A stretch of DNA of 64,000 nt from Paraconexibacter sp040581415 (GCF_040581415.1 NZ_CP114014.1:2914001-2978000), one strand, 5' to 3'. Positions 8,591 through 16,929 are shown, counted from the first letter of the stretch. Program-made: numbers and translations. Notes: generated by a model from the letters alone, not told the origin.

Positions 8591-9043
8591 CTAGCGCAGC
8601 CGGACAATCAGGGGCTCGGAGGCTTCTGCCACGTAGTCATTGCCTGGGAACCATTCGATATGAAGGTGAGCGCCTCGGTCGGCAGACGCCGCGTCGCTCA
8701 CGAACCCCTCCAGATTCTCCGCGAACAGTTCGAGCGCAGCACGATCTCCAGCGACCACAAGCTCGGTGTCTTCTACGAGCAGACAAAGCGGTCCATCGCT
8801 GCGGCTCAGGCGGATGGACGTCAGGGACACGTCGTACGGGAGGGGACCTCGGGCGCTCAACTCGCTGGTCAGCAGTCGTCCCGACGCGAGTTCGCGTGCC
8901 AGAGCCCGCAGCGACTCCGTTGGTCCGGAGAGTTCGACCCGGTATTGCTCGCGAAGACCGCGGATAGCACGGTCGTAACGTACCTGGGGACGATCTTCAC
9001 GCGCAGTGGATCGACCGCGTCGCGTCCGGTCGGGATCCGTCAC
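8591..9043 (-). CDS. Imm32-like immunity-type protein
   Basis: 150 residues if it starts at GTG 9043. The domain from about residue 25 has the pattern SGPTESLRALARELASG, then a strand with SLTSIRLS, then AALELFAENLEGF and finally LHIEWFPGNDYVAEAS, which resembles Imm32-type immunity proteins of polymorphic toxin systems (recognised from memory of the pattern). The only start codon found in frame lies inside or just beyond the repeat at 9008-9038, so the 5' end of this gene is formed by the repeat itself, or the gene is 5'-truncated. Confidence 0.6.
   Translation of the reverse strand: MTDPDRTRRGRSTAREDRPQVRYDRAIRGLREQYRVELSGPTESLRALARELASGRLLTSELSARGPLPYDVSLTSIRLSRSDGPLCLLVEDTELVVAGDRAALELFAENLEGFVSDAASADRGAHLHIEWFPGNDYVAEASEPLIVRLR
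9008..9038 (+). repeat. attC-like repeat with GGATCC right box
   Basis: GATCGACC 9009-9016 pairs with GGTC 9028-9031 plus GGATC 9033-9037. The right box GGATCC replaces GGTTCC and the left arm changes to match. Confidence 0.6.
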
Positions 9044-9073
9044 AGGACTGTGAACAGCGCTAGCCTCGTTGCC

Positions 9074-9460
9074 GTGCCGGCGAGTGTCTACGTCTCCCGT
9101 CGCCGGCTCGTTGATGCCGGGTGCGGAGCGCTGGCAGCGGCACTTGCTTTTGGAATCGCCGAGGTCGCGGAGACCCACTGGACCACGTTCATCGTGCTCC
9201 TCACGGTCGCGCCAGTGGCTGCATTCACGGTCTCGATTCTGCGCGGAGGTTGGTTCATGATCGGCGCACTGATCATGGGCTGGCTGCTCCTCTTCGCGTT
9301 CACCGGTGACTCCCCCGGCGACACCGTCTGGAGCGGCATCCTCTACTGGATGGTGCTGATGGCCGCAGCCGGAGCGGCGGCGATCGTCGTCATCGTCCGG
9401 TGGGCGTCCGCGTGGCTACGGAGAGCCCGCGCCGCGCCTCTCGGACAGCATCGTCCGTAG
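9074..9460 (+). CDS. four-helix integral membrane protein
   Basis: 128 residues from GTG 9074. Hydrophobic segments at about 15-32, 38-57, 62-78 and 88-110 alternate with short loops (AETHWTTF, RGGWFM, TGDSPGD), ending with a basic cytosolic tail. No signature of a transporter or enzyme. Single-gene cassette on the plus strand. Confidence 0.65.
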   Translation: MPASVYVSRRRLVDAGCGALAAALAFGIAEVAETHWTTFIVLLTVAPVAAFTVSILRGGWFMIGALIMGWLLLFAFTGDSPGDTVWSGILYWMVLMAAAGAAAIVVIVRWASAWLRRARAAPLGQHRP

Positions 9461-9586
9461 CCAAACGTCGCCGCGGGGGGCAGCTGCTCACGCACTCGCG
9501 ACCCTGCGACGGTCCTCCCGGCGATCCTGGCGTCGAGCATCGCACGGCAACATCACGCTTCGAACGTCTCGGGCTACGCTCCTGGG

Positions 9587-9811
9587 GTGCGCCTGCGGAT
9601 GGTCATCGGCGGCTTAGCGGTGGCGGCCTTGGTCGCCGCGCTGATCTCCGTGATGGGGCTGACCGCGTCTGCGGACGAAGGCGGTCCGCGTCTGATTTCG
9701 CCGCGCGGTTCGGTGTGCCCCATCGCACGCCACCCGCCGCAGTACTACGAGAGCGAGTTCCTCCCTCCGGGTTGCCCACGTGTTCGCCCGCCAGCCACGG
9801 GCGTACGGTGA
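9587..9811 (+). CDS. small secreted or anchored protein
   Basis: 74 residues from GTG 9587. A signal or anchor segment (MVIGGLAVAALVAALISVMG) precedes a proline-rich tail with two cysteines (SVCPIARHPP, PPGCPRVRPP). The TGA stop lies within the next repeat. A weak repeat-like sequence around 9505-9525 may separate it from the preceding gene. Confidence 0.55.
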   Translation: MRLRMVIGGLAVAALVAALISVMGLTASADEGGPRLISPRGSVCPIARHPPQYYESEFLPPGCPRVRPPATGVR

Positions 9812-9817
9812 GGGCTC
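9774..9817 (+). repeat. attC-like repeat with covarying arms
   Basis: Right box is GGGCTC instead of GGGTTC; left arm is GCCC 9774-9777, still complementary to GGGC 9812-9815. Inner stem CGCCC 9785-9789 with GGGCG 9799-9803. Confidence 0.65.
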
Positions 9818-9873
9818 GACAACGGCAACCGCAGAGTGCACGACCCGTTGCCCTCGTTAGTGTTTCCTCCACC

Positions 9874-10299
9874 GTGAAACGCGCCTTCATCCTGTTGATA
9901 GCTGCCGCGCTTTCGATCGCCGCCTGCGGCCGAGACGGTGACACCACCACCGAGACCGTCACGGCTACCGCCGCCGCGTCGGCACCTGACCCCCAGACCC
10001 CGAAGTCCATCGACGCAGATGCCAAGTCCAACGCTCGGAACATGGTCACGCGAGTCGAGGTCTGTTACGTCGACACAACTGACTATGACGAATGCCTGAG
10101 CGGTTCTTCGCAGCTCGACGACCCAGAGAACACAGACACCCTGGTCGAAGAGAGTCCAAACGGCTACAGGGTCGTAAGCAAGTCCATGACGGGCAACACC
10201 TTCACGATCACGAAGGACGCGGACGCCGCGAACGGCTACAAGCTCACCTGCACGGATGACGGCTATCGCAACGCAGGCTGTCGCAACGGTACGTGGTAA
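9874..10299 (+). CDS. lipoprotein with pilin-like C-terminal domain
   Basis: 141 residues from GTG 9874. Signal peptide with lipobox LSIAAC; then a threonine/alanine-rich linker; then a domain (about 50-141) whose pattern ARNMVTRVEVCYVDTTDYDEC and final NAGCRNGTW matches the C-terminal domain of the lipoprotein at 14353-15078. It resembles the head of type IV pilin-like proteins of actinobacteria, but here it is lipid-anchored. Role unknown. Confidence 0.65.
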   Translation: MKRAFILLIAAALSIAACGRDGDTTTETVTATAAASAPDPQTPKSIDADAKSNARNMVTRVEVCYVDTTDYDECLSGSSQLDDPENTDTLVEESPNGYRVVSKSMTGNTFTITKDADAANGYKLTCTDDGYRNAGCRNGTW

Positions 10300-10330
10300 C
10301 CGCCAGCGTCTATGACCGACCGCGTGCGCC

Positions 10331-10374
10331 TACTGCCAGCAGCTGATTTCGCTGCCCGTCCGGCAGAAGTTCCG
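10331..10374 (+). repeat. attC-like repeat
   Basis: CTGCC 10333-10337 pairs with GGCAG 10362-10366. Core CCGTCCGGCAGAAGTTCCG. Confidence 0.6.
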
Positions 10375-10502
10375 TTGCAAGCGGCCCCGTCCGTTTGTTG
10401 CGCGGTGCTTCAGTCGCAGGCCGCGGGAAGAGCTGCCGAGGGCCGCCATGGCGTGATCGAAAGAACTTGGATCCGGACGAGCGAGCAGGCGCGTTCGAGC
10501 TG

Positions 10503-11501
10503 TCAGCACGAATAGGGACTGGTGCTTTTCAGCGGCACGACCTTGGATCTCCAGGCGATGCCGTCCGCGCGGGGTCCCGCCACGAGGACGGCGCCATGTC
10601 TGGCGCGCGCGGTCGCGACGGTTCGGTTTCCGGCCTTCAGCTGAACGGTCCGCACGCCCAACGGCACGACGCCCGAAACGATGACACGGCCCGGGGCCCG
10701 GGACGCGCAGGGCTCAACGGAGAAGAGCCCGTCGCGTGCGACCCGGCTTGAGTCCTTGCATGTCTCGTTAATCAAGCCGTAGACGTGGTCGCGCGCCTGC
10801 AGACACGAGCTCACCGTCCCAGGTGTAAACCAGATCCGAGGATGGCGCAGCCCGCGACGAAGGTCCGGGCGCATCAGCGGCGGTAGACCGCCGTAGTCGC
10901 GCGTCAGCAACCTGGGCGGCAGACCGCCTTGGGCCCGGGCCACCCCGCCGTCCGCGGCCGATTTCGGCCGGCGAAGAATGTCGAGGCTCAGGACCCCCGG
11001 CTGCAGCGGCACCAAGCACAGCTTCAGCTCCCGCTTGACCCATCGCGTGTCTAGCGCCGCCGCCGCAGGCGGCAGCTCCCGCAGATCGTCGCAGCGCCTG
11101 TCCCTCAGGAGAACGTTGTACTCCCGCAGCTCGCGTCCAGTGCCCTGGCTGGCTTGCGCGGACCCCGTTAGGCGCCGGCCTCCCAGCGGATCCGGCAAAC
11201 GCACGGTGGTCTGGTCAGCCAGACGGTAGTCCAGCGTGGTGCTGCAGACTGCCTTGAAGGGCCCGGCTCGGAGCGAGACGCGGACTGTCGATGGCGTGCT
11301 GCGCACCGAGGACGTGGTCGGCGCGCAGCGGATATCAGGACGCGCCAACGTCAACACGCGTCCGTCTGGAGACACGCCAACAAGCACCCACGGCAACGAC
11401 GAACGGCCCGGGAGAGGACGCGTCCCGAGACCGAAGGCGGCGCCGCAGGAGACCGCTAGCGAGGCCGCGAGATATGCACCGCGCCGTCCTTGGCCCCTCA
11501 C
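10503..11501 (-). CDS. large secreted hypothetical protein, paralogue of the gene at 55978
   Basis: 332 residues from GTG 11501 with an N-terminal export or anchor segment (AYLAASLAVSCGAAFGLG). About ten cysteines and several RxWxxxPG-type loops suggest a disulphide-bonded extracellular domain. The protein at 55978-56961 shares its layout: early PWxLxxxSxDxRxxT, a middle CxxLR segment, IWFTPGTVSSC versus LWVIPGPRITC, then GVVPLGVRTVQLKAGNR versus GIVPAGVRRVQMRRHNR. Function unknown. Confidence 0.65.
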   Translation of the reverse strand: MRGQGRRGAYLAASLAVSCGAAFGLGTRPLPGRSSLPWVLVGVSPDGRVLTLARPDIRCAPTTSSVRSTPSTVRVSLRAGPFKAVCSTTLDYRLADQTTVRLPDPLGGRRLTGSAQASQGTGRELREYNVLLRDRRCDDLRELPPAAAALDTRWVKRELKLCLVPLQPGVLSLDILRRPKSAADGGVARAQGGLPPRLLTRDYGGLPPLMRPDLRRGLRHPRIWFTPGTVSSCLQARDHVYGLINETCKDSSRVARDGLFSVEPCASRAPGRVIVSGVVPLGVRTVQLKAGNRTVATARARHGAVLVAGPRADGIAWRSKVVPLKSTSPYSC

Positions 11502-11671
11502 ACCGCGATCCTAACGGCGCTGGCAGTCCGTATCCGGACGACAACCAAGTCAGCGTGCAGCGACCGGTGGGATGCGGTGCGATCGCTGCCGCTCAGTGGA
11601 GGCACGCCAAGCGGAAGCGCCTCGGCCTAGGTGTCGTGATCAGGGCCATCCGGCTCACAAGCGGTCTAGCT

Positions 11672-11704
11672 CCGGCGGTCAGCGGGTGCCCGGTAGGGGT
11701 TCCC
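11672..11704 (+). repeat. attC-like repeat
   Basis: CCGG 11672-11675 pairs with CCGG 11690-11693. Core GCCCGGTAGGGGTTCCC. Confidence 0.65.
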
Positions 11705-11761
11705 CAGCGGACGTGAGTCCGTGGTTCGACGTAGCCAGCAGTCTGCGGATACCGTCGCGAG

Positions 11762-12040
11762 ATGCTCCGGCCCGCGCGCCTGACCTTGCTCATGCTGGTC
11801 GTAGTCGGCCTCGTTGTCGTCGGCGTGGGCGGGCTTCACGACTACAACCGTAGGCACGGAACGTACGGGTGCTACGGACCGTCGCCTTCAGATTGCCCGG
11901 GGCTGCCGTCCTCGCCCGGCAGGTTCTACCTCGTCGGCACAGGCCTGCTCATCATCGGAGCTGCCGCAACCGTGATCGGTCGCCGACATGAACATCGCGG
12001 CCGAGCTGAACCGCCCGTCGATACGCCGGGCGTCGGGTGA
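11762..12040 (+). CDS. small two-helix membrane protein
   Basis: 92 residues from ATG 11762. Membrane segments at about 8-27 (LLMLVVVGLVVVGVGG) and 58-75 (LVGTGLLIIGAAATVIG) enclose an external loop with two cysteines (YGCYGPSPSDCPG). Short basic tail. Function unknown. Confidence 0.6.
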   Translation: MLRPARLTLLMLVVVGLVVVGVGGLHDYNRRHGTYGCYGPSPSDCPGLPSSPGRFYLVGTGLLIIGAAATVIGRRHEHRGRAEPPVDTPGVG

Positions 12041-12088
12041 CCCCACTCATCTCGGGGCCGCGGAGCTAGCCCGTCCGGTGAGGGTTCC
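12039..12088 (+). repeat. attC-like repeat, three matching arms
   Basis: GACC 12039-12042 with GGTT 12083-12086, CTCA 12046-12049 with TGAG 12079-12082, CGGG 12053-12056 with CCCG 12070-12073. Confidence 0.8.
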
Positions 12089-12125
12089 CTTCCAAACTAA
12101 TGGGCGCCCCGTGTACGGTCGGGCA

Positions 12126-12446
12126 GTGCGCGTCCTCGGTGTGCCCATCGCCGTTGCGCTCGTCCTGGTTACCGGGTGCGGCGGCGGCTCACAGTCGCCT
12201 GATGACCCGCCTCAGACCGACGCGCCAGCGGGCCGCGTCGAGCGTCGACCCGGCGAGCGCCTCATCGTCCGCGTCACTTCACGGGATGAGGCCGCGTCGA
12301 CCTGCGCGCGTCTGCAGGCCTCTCCGCCGCCCGAAAGCGCCGGCGGGCTCGTCGAAATCTTGGTGGGCGATCGCGTCGTCGAGCGCTGTCCAACCGAGCT
12401 CATCAGCGAGAGCAGTATCTCCTCGCCGCCGATCGGGGAGCCTTAG
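12126..12446 (+). CDS. small lipoprotein
   Basis: 106 residues from GTG 12126. Signal peptide VLGVPIAVALVLVTGC with lipobox cysteine, then a serine/proline linker and a domain with two cysteines (ASTCARLQASPPP, VVERCPTEL). Not recognised. Confidence 0.6.
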   Translation: MRVLGVPIAVALVLVTGCGGGSQSPDDPPQTDAPAGRVERRPGERLIVRVTSRDEAASTCARLQASPPPESAGGLVEILVGDRVVERCPTELISESSISSPPIGEP

Positions 12447-12470
12447 CGCCGCGGCGTCCGCTTGAGGTCC
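12441..12470 (+). repeat. attC-like repeat, AGGTCC right box
   Basis: CCT 12441-12443 pairs with AGG 12465-12467. Core GCGTCCGCTTGAGGTCCC; overlaps the preceding stop codon. Confidence 0.5.
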
Positions 12471-12485
12471 CGTTGCCGGCGCCGA

Positions 12486-12887
12486 TCAGTCGACGAGGGC
12501 GCGCTGCAAGAAGTGTCCGAACGTCGCGTATGCCGTCGTCTTCGGCCAAGGCGGAGTCCCGTGTCCGCTCCACGTCAGATGCACGACGAACACCTCAGGG
12601 CTCGCGGGGTCCGCAAACAACACGTCATCATTGGCGTCACGCTTGGCGATGGCGAGCAAGTCCCGATCGAACAGCTCGTGTCCCCGCTTGAGCTCCCGCC
12701 GCAGTTCGTCGTCGAGCGCCGACGCCAGCTTCTCAGCGTCCCCCGGAGCTACCCAGTCGCTTTCAAATCCTGCCCAGTCCGCGGGCCATGCCTCCGGCGC
12801 TTGCAACACCGCCGCGCGCGACTGCCGCGGAATGGTCGCCGCCTTATCACGTGGTCTGAAGGCGCGCCATAGGCTCACACGTCTCAT
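12486..12887 (-). CDS. hypothetical cytosolic protein
   Basis: 133 residues from ATG 12887. Contains a helical part (KLASALDDELRRELKRGH) followed by a strand-rich C-terminus DVLFADPASPEVFVVHLTW and WPKTTAYATFGHF. The aspartate-rich strand then VHLTW pattern recurs in small uncharacterised actinobacterial proteins. No signal peptide. Confidence 0.6.
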   Translation of the reverse strand: MRRVSLWRAFRPRDKAATIPRQSRAAVLQAPEAWPADWAGFESDWVAPGDAEKLASALDDELRRELKRGHELFDRDLLAIAKRDANDDVLFADPASPEVFVVHLTWSGHGTPPWPKTTAYATFGHFLQRALVD

Positions 12888-12901
12888 GCTGCCAGGTCAG
12901 T

Positions 12902-12937
12902 ACCGCCGCGTCCGGTCGAGGTTCGTTCGCGCGGACG
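12902..12937 (+). repeat. attC-like repeat with second hairpin
   Basis: ACCG 12902-12905 pairs with CGGT 12913-12916; CGTCCG 12909-12914 pairs with CGGACG 12932-12937 across GGTTCG. Confidence 0.75.
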
Positions 12938-12952
12938 AGTCGTCGCTGCTGG

Positions 12953-13201
12953 ATGATCGTTCCAATGCTCGGGACCCGACTCTCATTCGAGTGCAGCGAC
13001 GCTCCCAGCTGCACAGTGATCTTCGAGCCCGACGGTTTCGAAGCGAAGCTAACGAACGGCGACGCGTTGAGGGCCGAGTTTCGCGGCGGCGAGGAGTTGG
13101 GCGTTATCGAGGTCACGCACCGTCCCAACAGCATCTCCGTCTGGGCTCGGTCCGGAGCAGAGACGTCGGTGTGGAGAAAATCGGGCGAGCAGATCTACTA
13201 A
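12953..13201 (+). CDS. small beta-rich hypothetical protein
   Basis: 82 residues from ATG 12953, 30 bases after the core. Several short strands (LSFECSDAPSCTVIF, LGVIEVTHRPNSISVWAR) and no membrane segment. A complete single-gene cassette of about 320 bases. Function unknown. Confidence 0.6.
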   Translation: MIVPMLGTRLSFECSDAPSCTVIFEPDGFEAKLTNGDALRAEFRGGEELGVIEVTHRPNSISVWARSGAETSVWRKSGEQIY

Positions 13202-13238
13202 ACGACGCGGAACCGACAGGCGTCCCAGTAGAGGTTCC
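13201..13238 (+). repeat. attC-like repeat
   Basis: AAC 13201-13203 pairs with GTT 13234-13236; GACG 13204-13207 with CGTC 13221-13224. Starts at the stop codon of the preceding gene. Confidence 0.65.
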
Positions 13239-13264
13239 GAGAAGAGGACGCAGGCTCCGTAGGC

Positions 13265-13744
13265 TCACCGCTGCTCCGTCGCTGCTGAGGCGAACGTGAG
13301 CAAGCGGCCCTCGTCGCCTGCCCCGAGCCCTCGGTCCCCAGGGATCGGCAGCAGCAGCGTCGGCTGCGGCCGATGCTCTGCCCACACCGCCGCGACATCG
13401 CCGATGTCGTCGTCGACATACGCAAACGGGCGATCGACGACGAACCGACGGATCGCCGGCAGCTTCCACGAGTCACCCAAGCTGGCTTCGTTACCGAACA
13501 TGATCACCGGGAGCGGCGGGAGGCCGAACAGCGGCGCCAGTACCTCGTTCGCCTCTTCCTCCCAGGTCGTGGCCCACACGAGTCGGAAGACCTCGGACAG
13601 GCGACGAAGCCGCGCGGGCGTCTCCGCACGGTAACGCAGGTGCTCATGGCCCGGAACGCGGACCAGCGGAACGTCCCCTCGGTCACCCAAAGGAAGCAGA
13701 ACTCCGTCAACGTCGAGGAGCAGGTCGGGACGACGCAACCTCAC
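13265..13744 (-). CDS. HAD-superfamily domain protein
   Basis: 159 residues from GTG 13744. LLLDVDGVLLPLG near the start is HAD motif I (DxDGV) and DRPFAYVDDDIGDV near residue 115 fits the late acidic motif. The variant WATTWEEEANEVLAPL between them is that of the HAD proteins described among Swiss Army Knife RNA-repair-associated domains. The start was placed just before motif I; a basic upstream extension to 13825 is possible. Substrate unknown. Confidence 0.75.
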   Translation of the reverse strand: MRLRRPDLLLDVDGVLLPLGDRGDVPLVRVPGHEHLRYRAETPARLRRLSEVFRLVWATTWEEEANEVLAPLFGLPPLPVIMFGNEASLGDSWKLPAIRRFVVDRPFAYVDDDIGDVAAVWAEHRPQPTLLLPIPGDRGLGAGDEGRLLTFASAATEQR

Positions 13745-13854
13745 CGCGCCTCCGCTTCCGTCGTCATCACTGCGTGTCTTGACTCGACGCCCAGCCGGCC
13801 CGGCCGAGCGCCTGCCAGCACGCACAAGTCAGCGGCTCCCACGCTCACGACCAT

Positions 13855-13895
13855 ACCCGGGCATATCGCCGCGGCCCGTGTCCGTTCGGGGTTCC
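13855..13895 (+). repeat. attC-like repeat
   Basis: ACCCG 13855-13859 opposite CGGGG/T 13887-13892. Core GTGTCCGTTCGGGGTTCCC. Confidence 0.65.
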
Positions 13896-13898
13896 CTC

Positions 13899-14123
13899 TC
13901 AGCCGTCGGGACGCTTGCCTCGTGCGGCTCGACGCGAGTCGTAAGCAACGAACGCCCAGAGCACAACCCCAACGACGAACAGCGAGGAAGCGAGCGCCAC
14001 ATAGCTCAGCAGCGGGCCGTCCTCGACGGTGCCCTGCAGACCCTTGATGTAGATGGCGACCGCTGCACCGACCGCGCCGATGGCGAGAACCACGAGCACC
14101 AAATGCGCGGGCCGCAACTTCAT
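13899..14123 (-). CDS. small two-helix membrane protein
   Basis: 74 residues from ATG 14123. Two membrane segments (LVLVVLAIGAVGAAVAIYI and VALASSLFVVGVVLWAFVAY) joined by a short loop; basic tail. Function unknown. Confidence 0.6.
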   Translation of the reverse strand: MKLRPAHLVLVVLAIGAVGAAVAIYIKGLQGTVEDGPLLSYVALASSLFVVGVVLWAFVAYDSRRAARGKRPDG

Positions 14124-14204
14124 CAGTCCACCCTCCGCCCGTGACTCCTGACGTCGCCGACGTCCGCCGGTCTTGGCAGCCCCAGCGGCTGTCGCTGAAC
14201 GAGC

Positions 14205-14232
14205 GAACCGTGGGTTGCCCGGTAGCGGTTCC
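14205..14232 (+). repeat. attC-like repeat, perfect arms
   Basis: GAACCG 14205-14210 pairs with CGGTTC 14226-14231; inner GGG 14212-14214 with CCC 14218-14220. Confidence 0.85.
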
Positions 14233-14352
14233 GCTTCTCGCGCAGAGCGGAACATGGCTGCCGAGGCGCGGTCGGCGAGATCAGCGGGTGGCGGGATGCT
14301 GCCTGACGTGCCAGGGGCCGCTGCCGATGGCGGGGTGGCTTAGGCTGACGCC

Positions 14353-15078
14353 ATGAAAGGACGCAACGTGGCGGCGGCCATCCAGGTTGTTCTGCTGGCA
14401 GCGATCGCCATGCCATTGGCGGGATGTGGGGGCGCAGCCGGTGCCGCTGCTCCCGCCGCGGTACTTCGGGATTACCTCGATGCCCTCGCTGACGGCGACG
14501 CAGAAGGTGCGTGCGATGCGCTGGTGGATGAGCTGAAGCAGCGGATGTCGAAGTTGACGAAAGCCAACGACACGCCCGCAGCGGTCTGCGAGTCGGCTCT
14601 CAAGGCCGCGAAAACGGGATTGACCGACGAGCTAATGCAGGAAGCGCGCGAGACCAAGTTTGCGACGACAGTTCAGGGCGACAGAGCGTTCGTGAAAGCC
14701 ATCGGCGGCGGCGACGACGCTGTGGGCCTGAAGAGGCTGAACGGGCGCTGGTACATCGCGAGGGGCATCTTGGGACCTTTGGAGGGTCCTTTGACCCGCC
14801 GCAGCGATATGGCGGCACAGAAGGCCGTACGCAACACAGTGACCCTCGTCGAAGCTTGCGGGGCCAGAACGGGGATCTACCGGAAGTGCAAGCCGCTCAG
14901 GCGGGAATACATAGGCCCGACGGGCGACGCGACCGCGGAAACCCACTTCGACGGCTTTAAGGCGACCGCTACATCTGACACCGGCACGCGCTTCAATATC
15001 ACGCGCTCCGACCTGAACTACGTGCAATCGTGCTCGCCTGCCGGTGCCGGCCTGTGTCAGGCGAATGGCTCGTGGTAA
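14353..15078 (+). CDS. lipoprotein: NTF2-like domain plus pilin-like domain
   Basis: 241 residues. Signal peptide with lipobox (MPLAGC), then an NTF2/DUF4878-like domain (about 35-150: VLRDYLDALADGDAEGACD, AVGLKRLNGRWYIARG), then the pilin-like C-terminal domain (about 155-241: TVTLVEACGARTGIYRKC, RFNITRS, final CQANGSW) shared with 9874-10299. The N-terminal domain is also found alone in the protein at 34352. This looks like a modular family of surface lipoproteins. Confidence 0.7.
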   Translation: MKGRNVAAAIQVVLLAAIAMPLAGCGGAAGAAAPAAVLRDYLDALADGDAEGACDALVDELKQRMSKLTKANDTPAAVCESALKAAKTGLTDELMQEARETKFATTVQGDRAFVKAIGGGDDAVGLKRLNGRWYIARGILGPLEGPLTRRSDMAAQKAVRNTVTLVEACGARTGIYRKCKPLRREYIGPTGDATAETHFDGFKATATSDTGTRFNITRSDLNYVQSCSPAGAGLCQANGSW

Positions 15079-15125
15079 TTACCGCACCCTGACTGCTGCT
15101 TCCGCGATAAAGCGGACAACACCGT

Positions 15126-15147
15126 GACCGCATCCCCTGGGGTTCCC
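15126..15147 (+). repeat. attC-like repeat
   Basis: GACC 15126-15129 pairs with GGTT 15141-15144 (one G-T pair). Core GCATCCCCTGGGGTTCCCC. Confidence 0.55.
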
Positions 15148-15516
15148 CGACTGCAGCGAGTGCAGAGGTCGCGCGCGAACTGGAGACCTGACTACCCCGA
15201 GTTCGCCGTTCCCGCCAGTCGACCGGCTGTGAGCCGGTGTCCCGCTCGACCTCCGGTCCAGCGTAGAGCGGAATCCCACAGCTGCGGCCGTCCCGCAAAT
15301 CCATTGCCCGAACACCGGTGCCCCCTAGCTTTCGCGGGGTCGGTCAAGGGCGGCGGTGGCCGTAGGTCATCGCCGCGACTGGCAATCGCGGTATTTGCGT
15401 GGATCGGGCTGCGGGCCCCGGCAGGTCGCTCTGGGTGCGGCAGGCTGATGAGGCGCCGTCGTGCGGCAGGCTTTCGTGTGCGCCGTCAGAGAGCGGCTGC
15501 GCGGGCGGGCGGCAAG
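15148..15516. other. non-coding stretch downstream of the IS110-family transposase
   Basis: No gene. It contains a possible further attC-like repeat (next entry) and, at about 15436-15530, tandem short repeats: GTGCGGCAGGCT twice and GCGCCGTC three times. IS110-family elements of the IS1111 group keep their bridge-RNA region on the 3' side of the transposase, so this could be that region; not shown by sequence alone. Confidence 0.45.
15177..15206 (+). repeat. possible attC-like repeat
   Basis: GAAC 15177-15180 pairs with GTTC 15201-15204; GG with CC inside. The core ACCCCGAGTTCG is a poor match. Confidence 0.3.
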
Positions 15517-16788
15517 CTAGTGTGCGCCGTCGAGCGGCATAGCCGGAACGCCGTCACCGCCCGCGCGCCGAGCGCGAGCGTAGCGCCGATCGTCGTAGGG
15601 CTGTTGGGTTTGAAGAAGGCGCCAGCAGAGCCGGCAGGCGTGCCGGGCAAGCGCAACGCGCGCTTGCATCGGGCGCATCCCGCGCGCGGTCAGCTGCGTG
15701 TTGCGGGCGGCGAACGCTGGGGCGTAGAGCGAGAGGCCCCAGGCGATGCCCATCAGCGCGTCGCGGTGCTCGGCCAGTCCGGTCCTGGCGATCTTGCCGC
15801 GCCGGGTGATTGTCGAGGACTGATAGCTCGCCGGCGCCAGACCCGTCGCCGAGTACAGATGCTCGGGGGTGGGCCAGCGCTCGATCGGCAGCGTGAACGC
15901 GCTGAACGCTGCAGCGCGAACGACCGCGACCCCGGGCAGGCTGGTCAGGACCTGACCCGGCGTCTGCGCAAGGAGCGCCTCAAGCTGGGTCTCGCAGACC
16001 GCGATGTCGGCTTGGAGGTCCTGCCAGCGACGCAGGTCGCGACCGAGCCGCTGCGCGCGCAGCTCGGCATCGACCGGCGGCGCCAGGAGCCGCTTCCAGC
16101 GCTGTGCCCAGAACGCGGCGGTCGCCTCGGTCATCCGGCCCGGTGCGCGAGCCAAGAGCGACCGCGCGGACGGTGCTCGACCGGTGAACGCGACCGCGCA
16201 GGCAAGCGCGGCCTGTCCGGTCGGCGAGTCGATGAGCAACGCCCGACCCTGACAGGCCGGCGAGGACAAGCCCGGGCAGAGCGCATTGAGCTGATCGTGC
16301 AGCCGCTGCTGCAGCTTCTTGCGCGCGTCGACGAGCTGGCGGCGATGACGAACCGTCCCCAACAACGCCTCGACCGCATCCGGCTCAGCGGCCCGGCCGG
16401 CACCCTGCCTCAGCAGCCAGACCATCGCAGCGCAATCGCGGTCATCAGTCTTAAACCGCCGCGATCCAAGCTGCGCCCTGGCCGCGGTCGTCTCCGATGG
16501 CGCGAACAACCGAAGCGACCCCGGCCAGCGTCGCTGGATCTCCGTCGCCCACGCCCGATGCAACGCCCCGGTCTCTTCCATCCCGATCACCGGCGGCCCG
16601 CCGACCCGGCTCTCCGCGATCAACCGCTCGAGCTCCTCGATCCCGTCACGAAGCACCGGCAACGACACCGGCTCCCCGATCAACCCACGCTCCCCGGTGG
16701 TCAACCACACACGATTCACCGCCTTGCCCGGATCGATCGCGATCACCAACGTCGACGCCGGCACCTCCGTCCGCAGCAGTCCGTCCAT
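15517..16788 (-). CDS. IS110-family transposase (DEDD type)
   Basis: 423 residues from ATG 16788. The N-terminal RuvC-like domain has IAIDPGKAVNRVW (first D), GMEETGALHRAW (E) and FKTDDRDCAAMVWLL (D pair). The C-terminal Tnp_20 domain has TSLPGVAVVRAAAF, LYSATGLAPASYQSS with the catalytic-serine region, and GKIARTGLAEHRDALM. Length fits the family. The repeat at 16882-16926 directly follows its upstream end, so the element occupies a cassette slot. The antisense strand carries a long artefactual open frame. Confidence 0.9.
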   Translation of the reverse strand: MDGLLRTEVPASTLVIAIDPGKAVNRVWLTTGERGLIGEPVSLPVLRDGIEELERLIAESRVGGPPVIGMEETGALHRAWATEIQRRWPGSLRLFAPSETTAARAQLGSRRFKTDDRDCAAMVWLLRQGAGRAAEPDAVEALLGTVRHRRQLVDARKKLQQRLHDQLNALCPGLSSPACQGRALLIDSPTGQAALACAVAFTGRAPSARSLLARAPGRMTEATAAFWAQRWKRLLAPPVDAELRAQRLGRDLRRWQDLQADIAVCETQLEALLAQTPGQVLTSLPGVAVVRAAAFSAFTLPIERWPTPEHLYSATGLAPASYQSSTITRRGKIARTGLAEHRDALMGIAWGLSLYAPAFAARNTQLTARGMRPMQARVALARHACRLCWRLLQTQQPYDDRRYARARRAGGDGVPAMPLDGAH

Positions 16789-16881
16789 CTCTCTCCCTCT
16801 CAGGACAAAGAAGAAGACCCTCCCCGACACCGCCGAGAAGGACCTCTCAACAACCGGACTGCTGATCTATCAGCCGGTCCT

Positions 16882-16926
16882 GACGAGAGGAACGGCGCGT
16901 CCGGTCGCGGTTCGATAGCGGGCATC
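16882..16926 (+). repeat. attC-like repeat
   Basis: GAC 16882-16884 pairs with GTT 16910-16912; GG 16889-16890 with CC 16901-16902; GTCCG with CGGGC (16918-16922) across the core. Identity with the cassette at 52313 begins at GGTTCG 16909. Confidence 0.8.
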
Positions 16927-16929
16927 TTC

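Noticed and set aside
8660..9073. Plus-strand extension of the membrane protein gene at 9074
   Set aside because: The upstream frame is the antisense of the Imm32-like gene, with no coding character; the GTG at 9074 directly precedes the first membrane segment.
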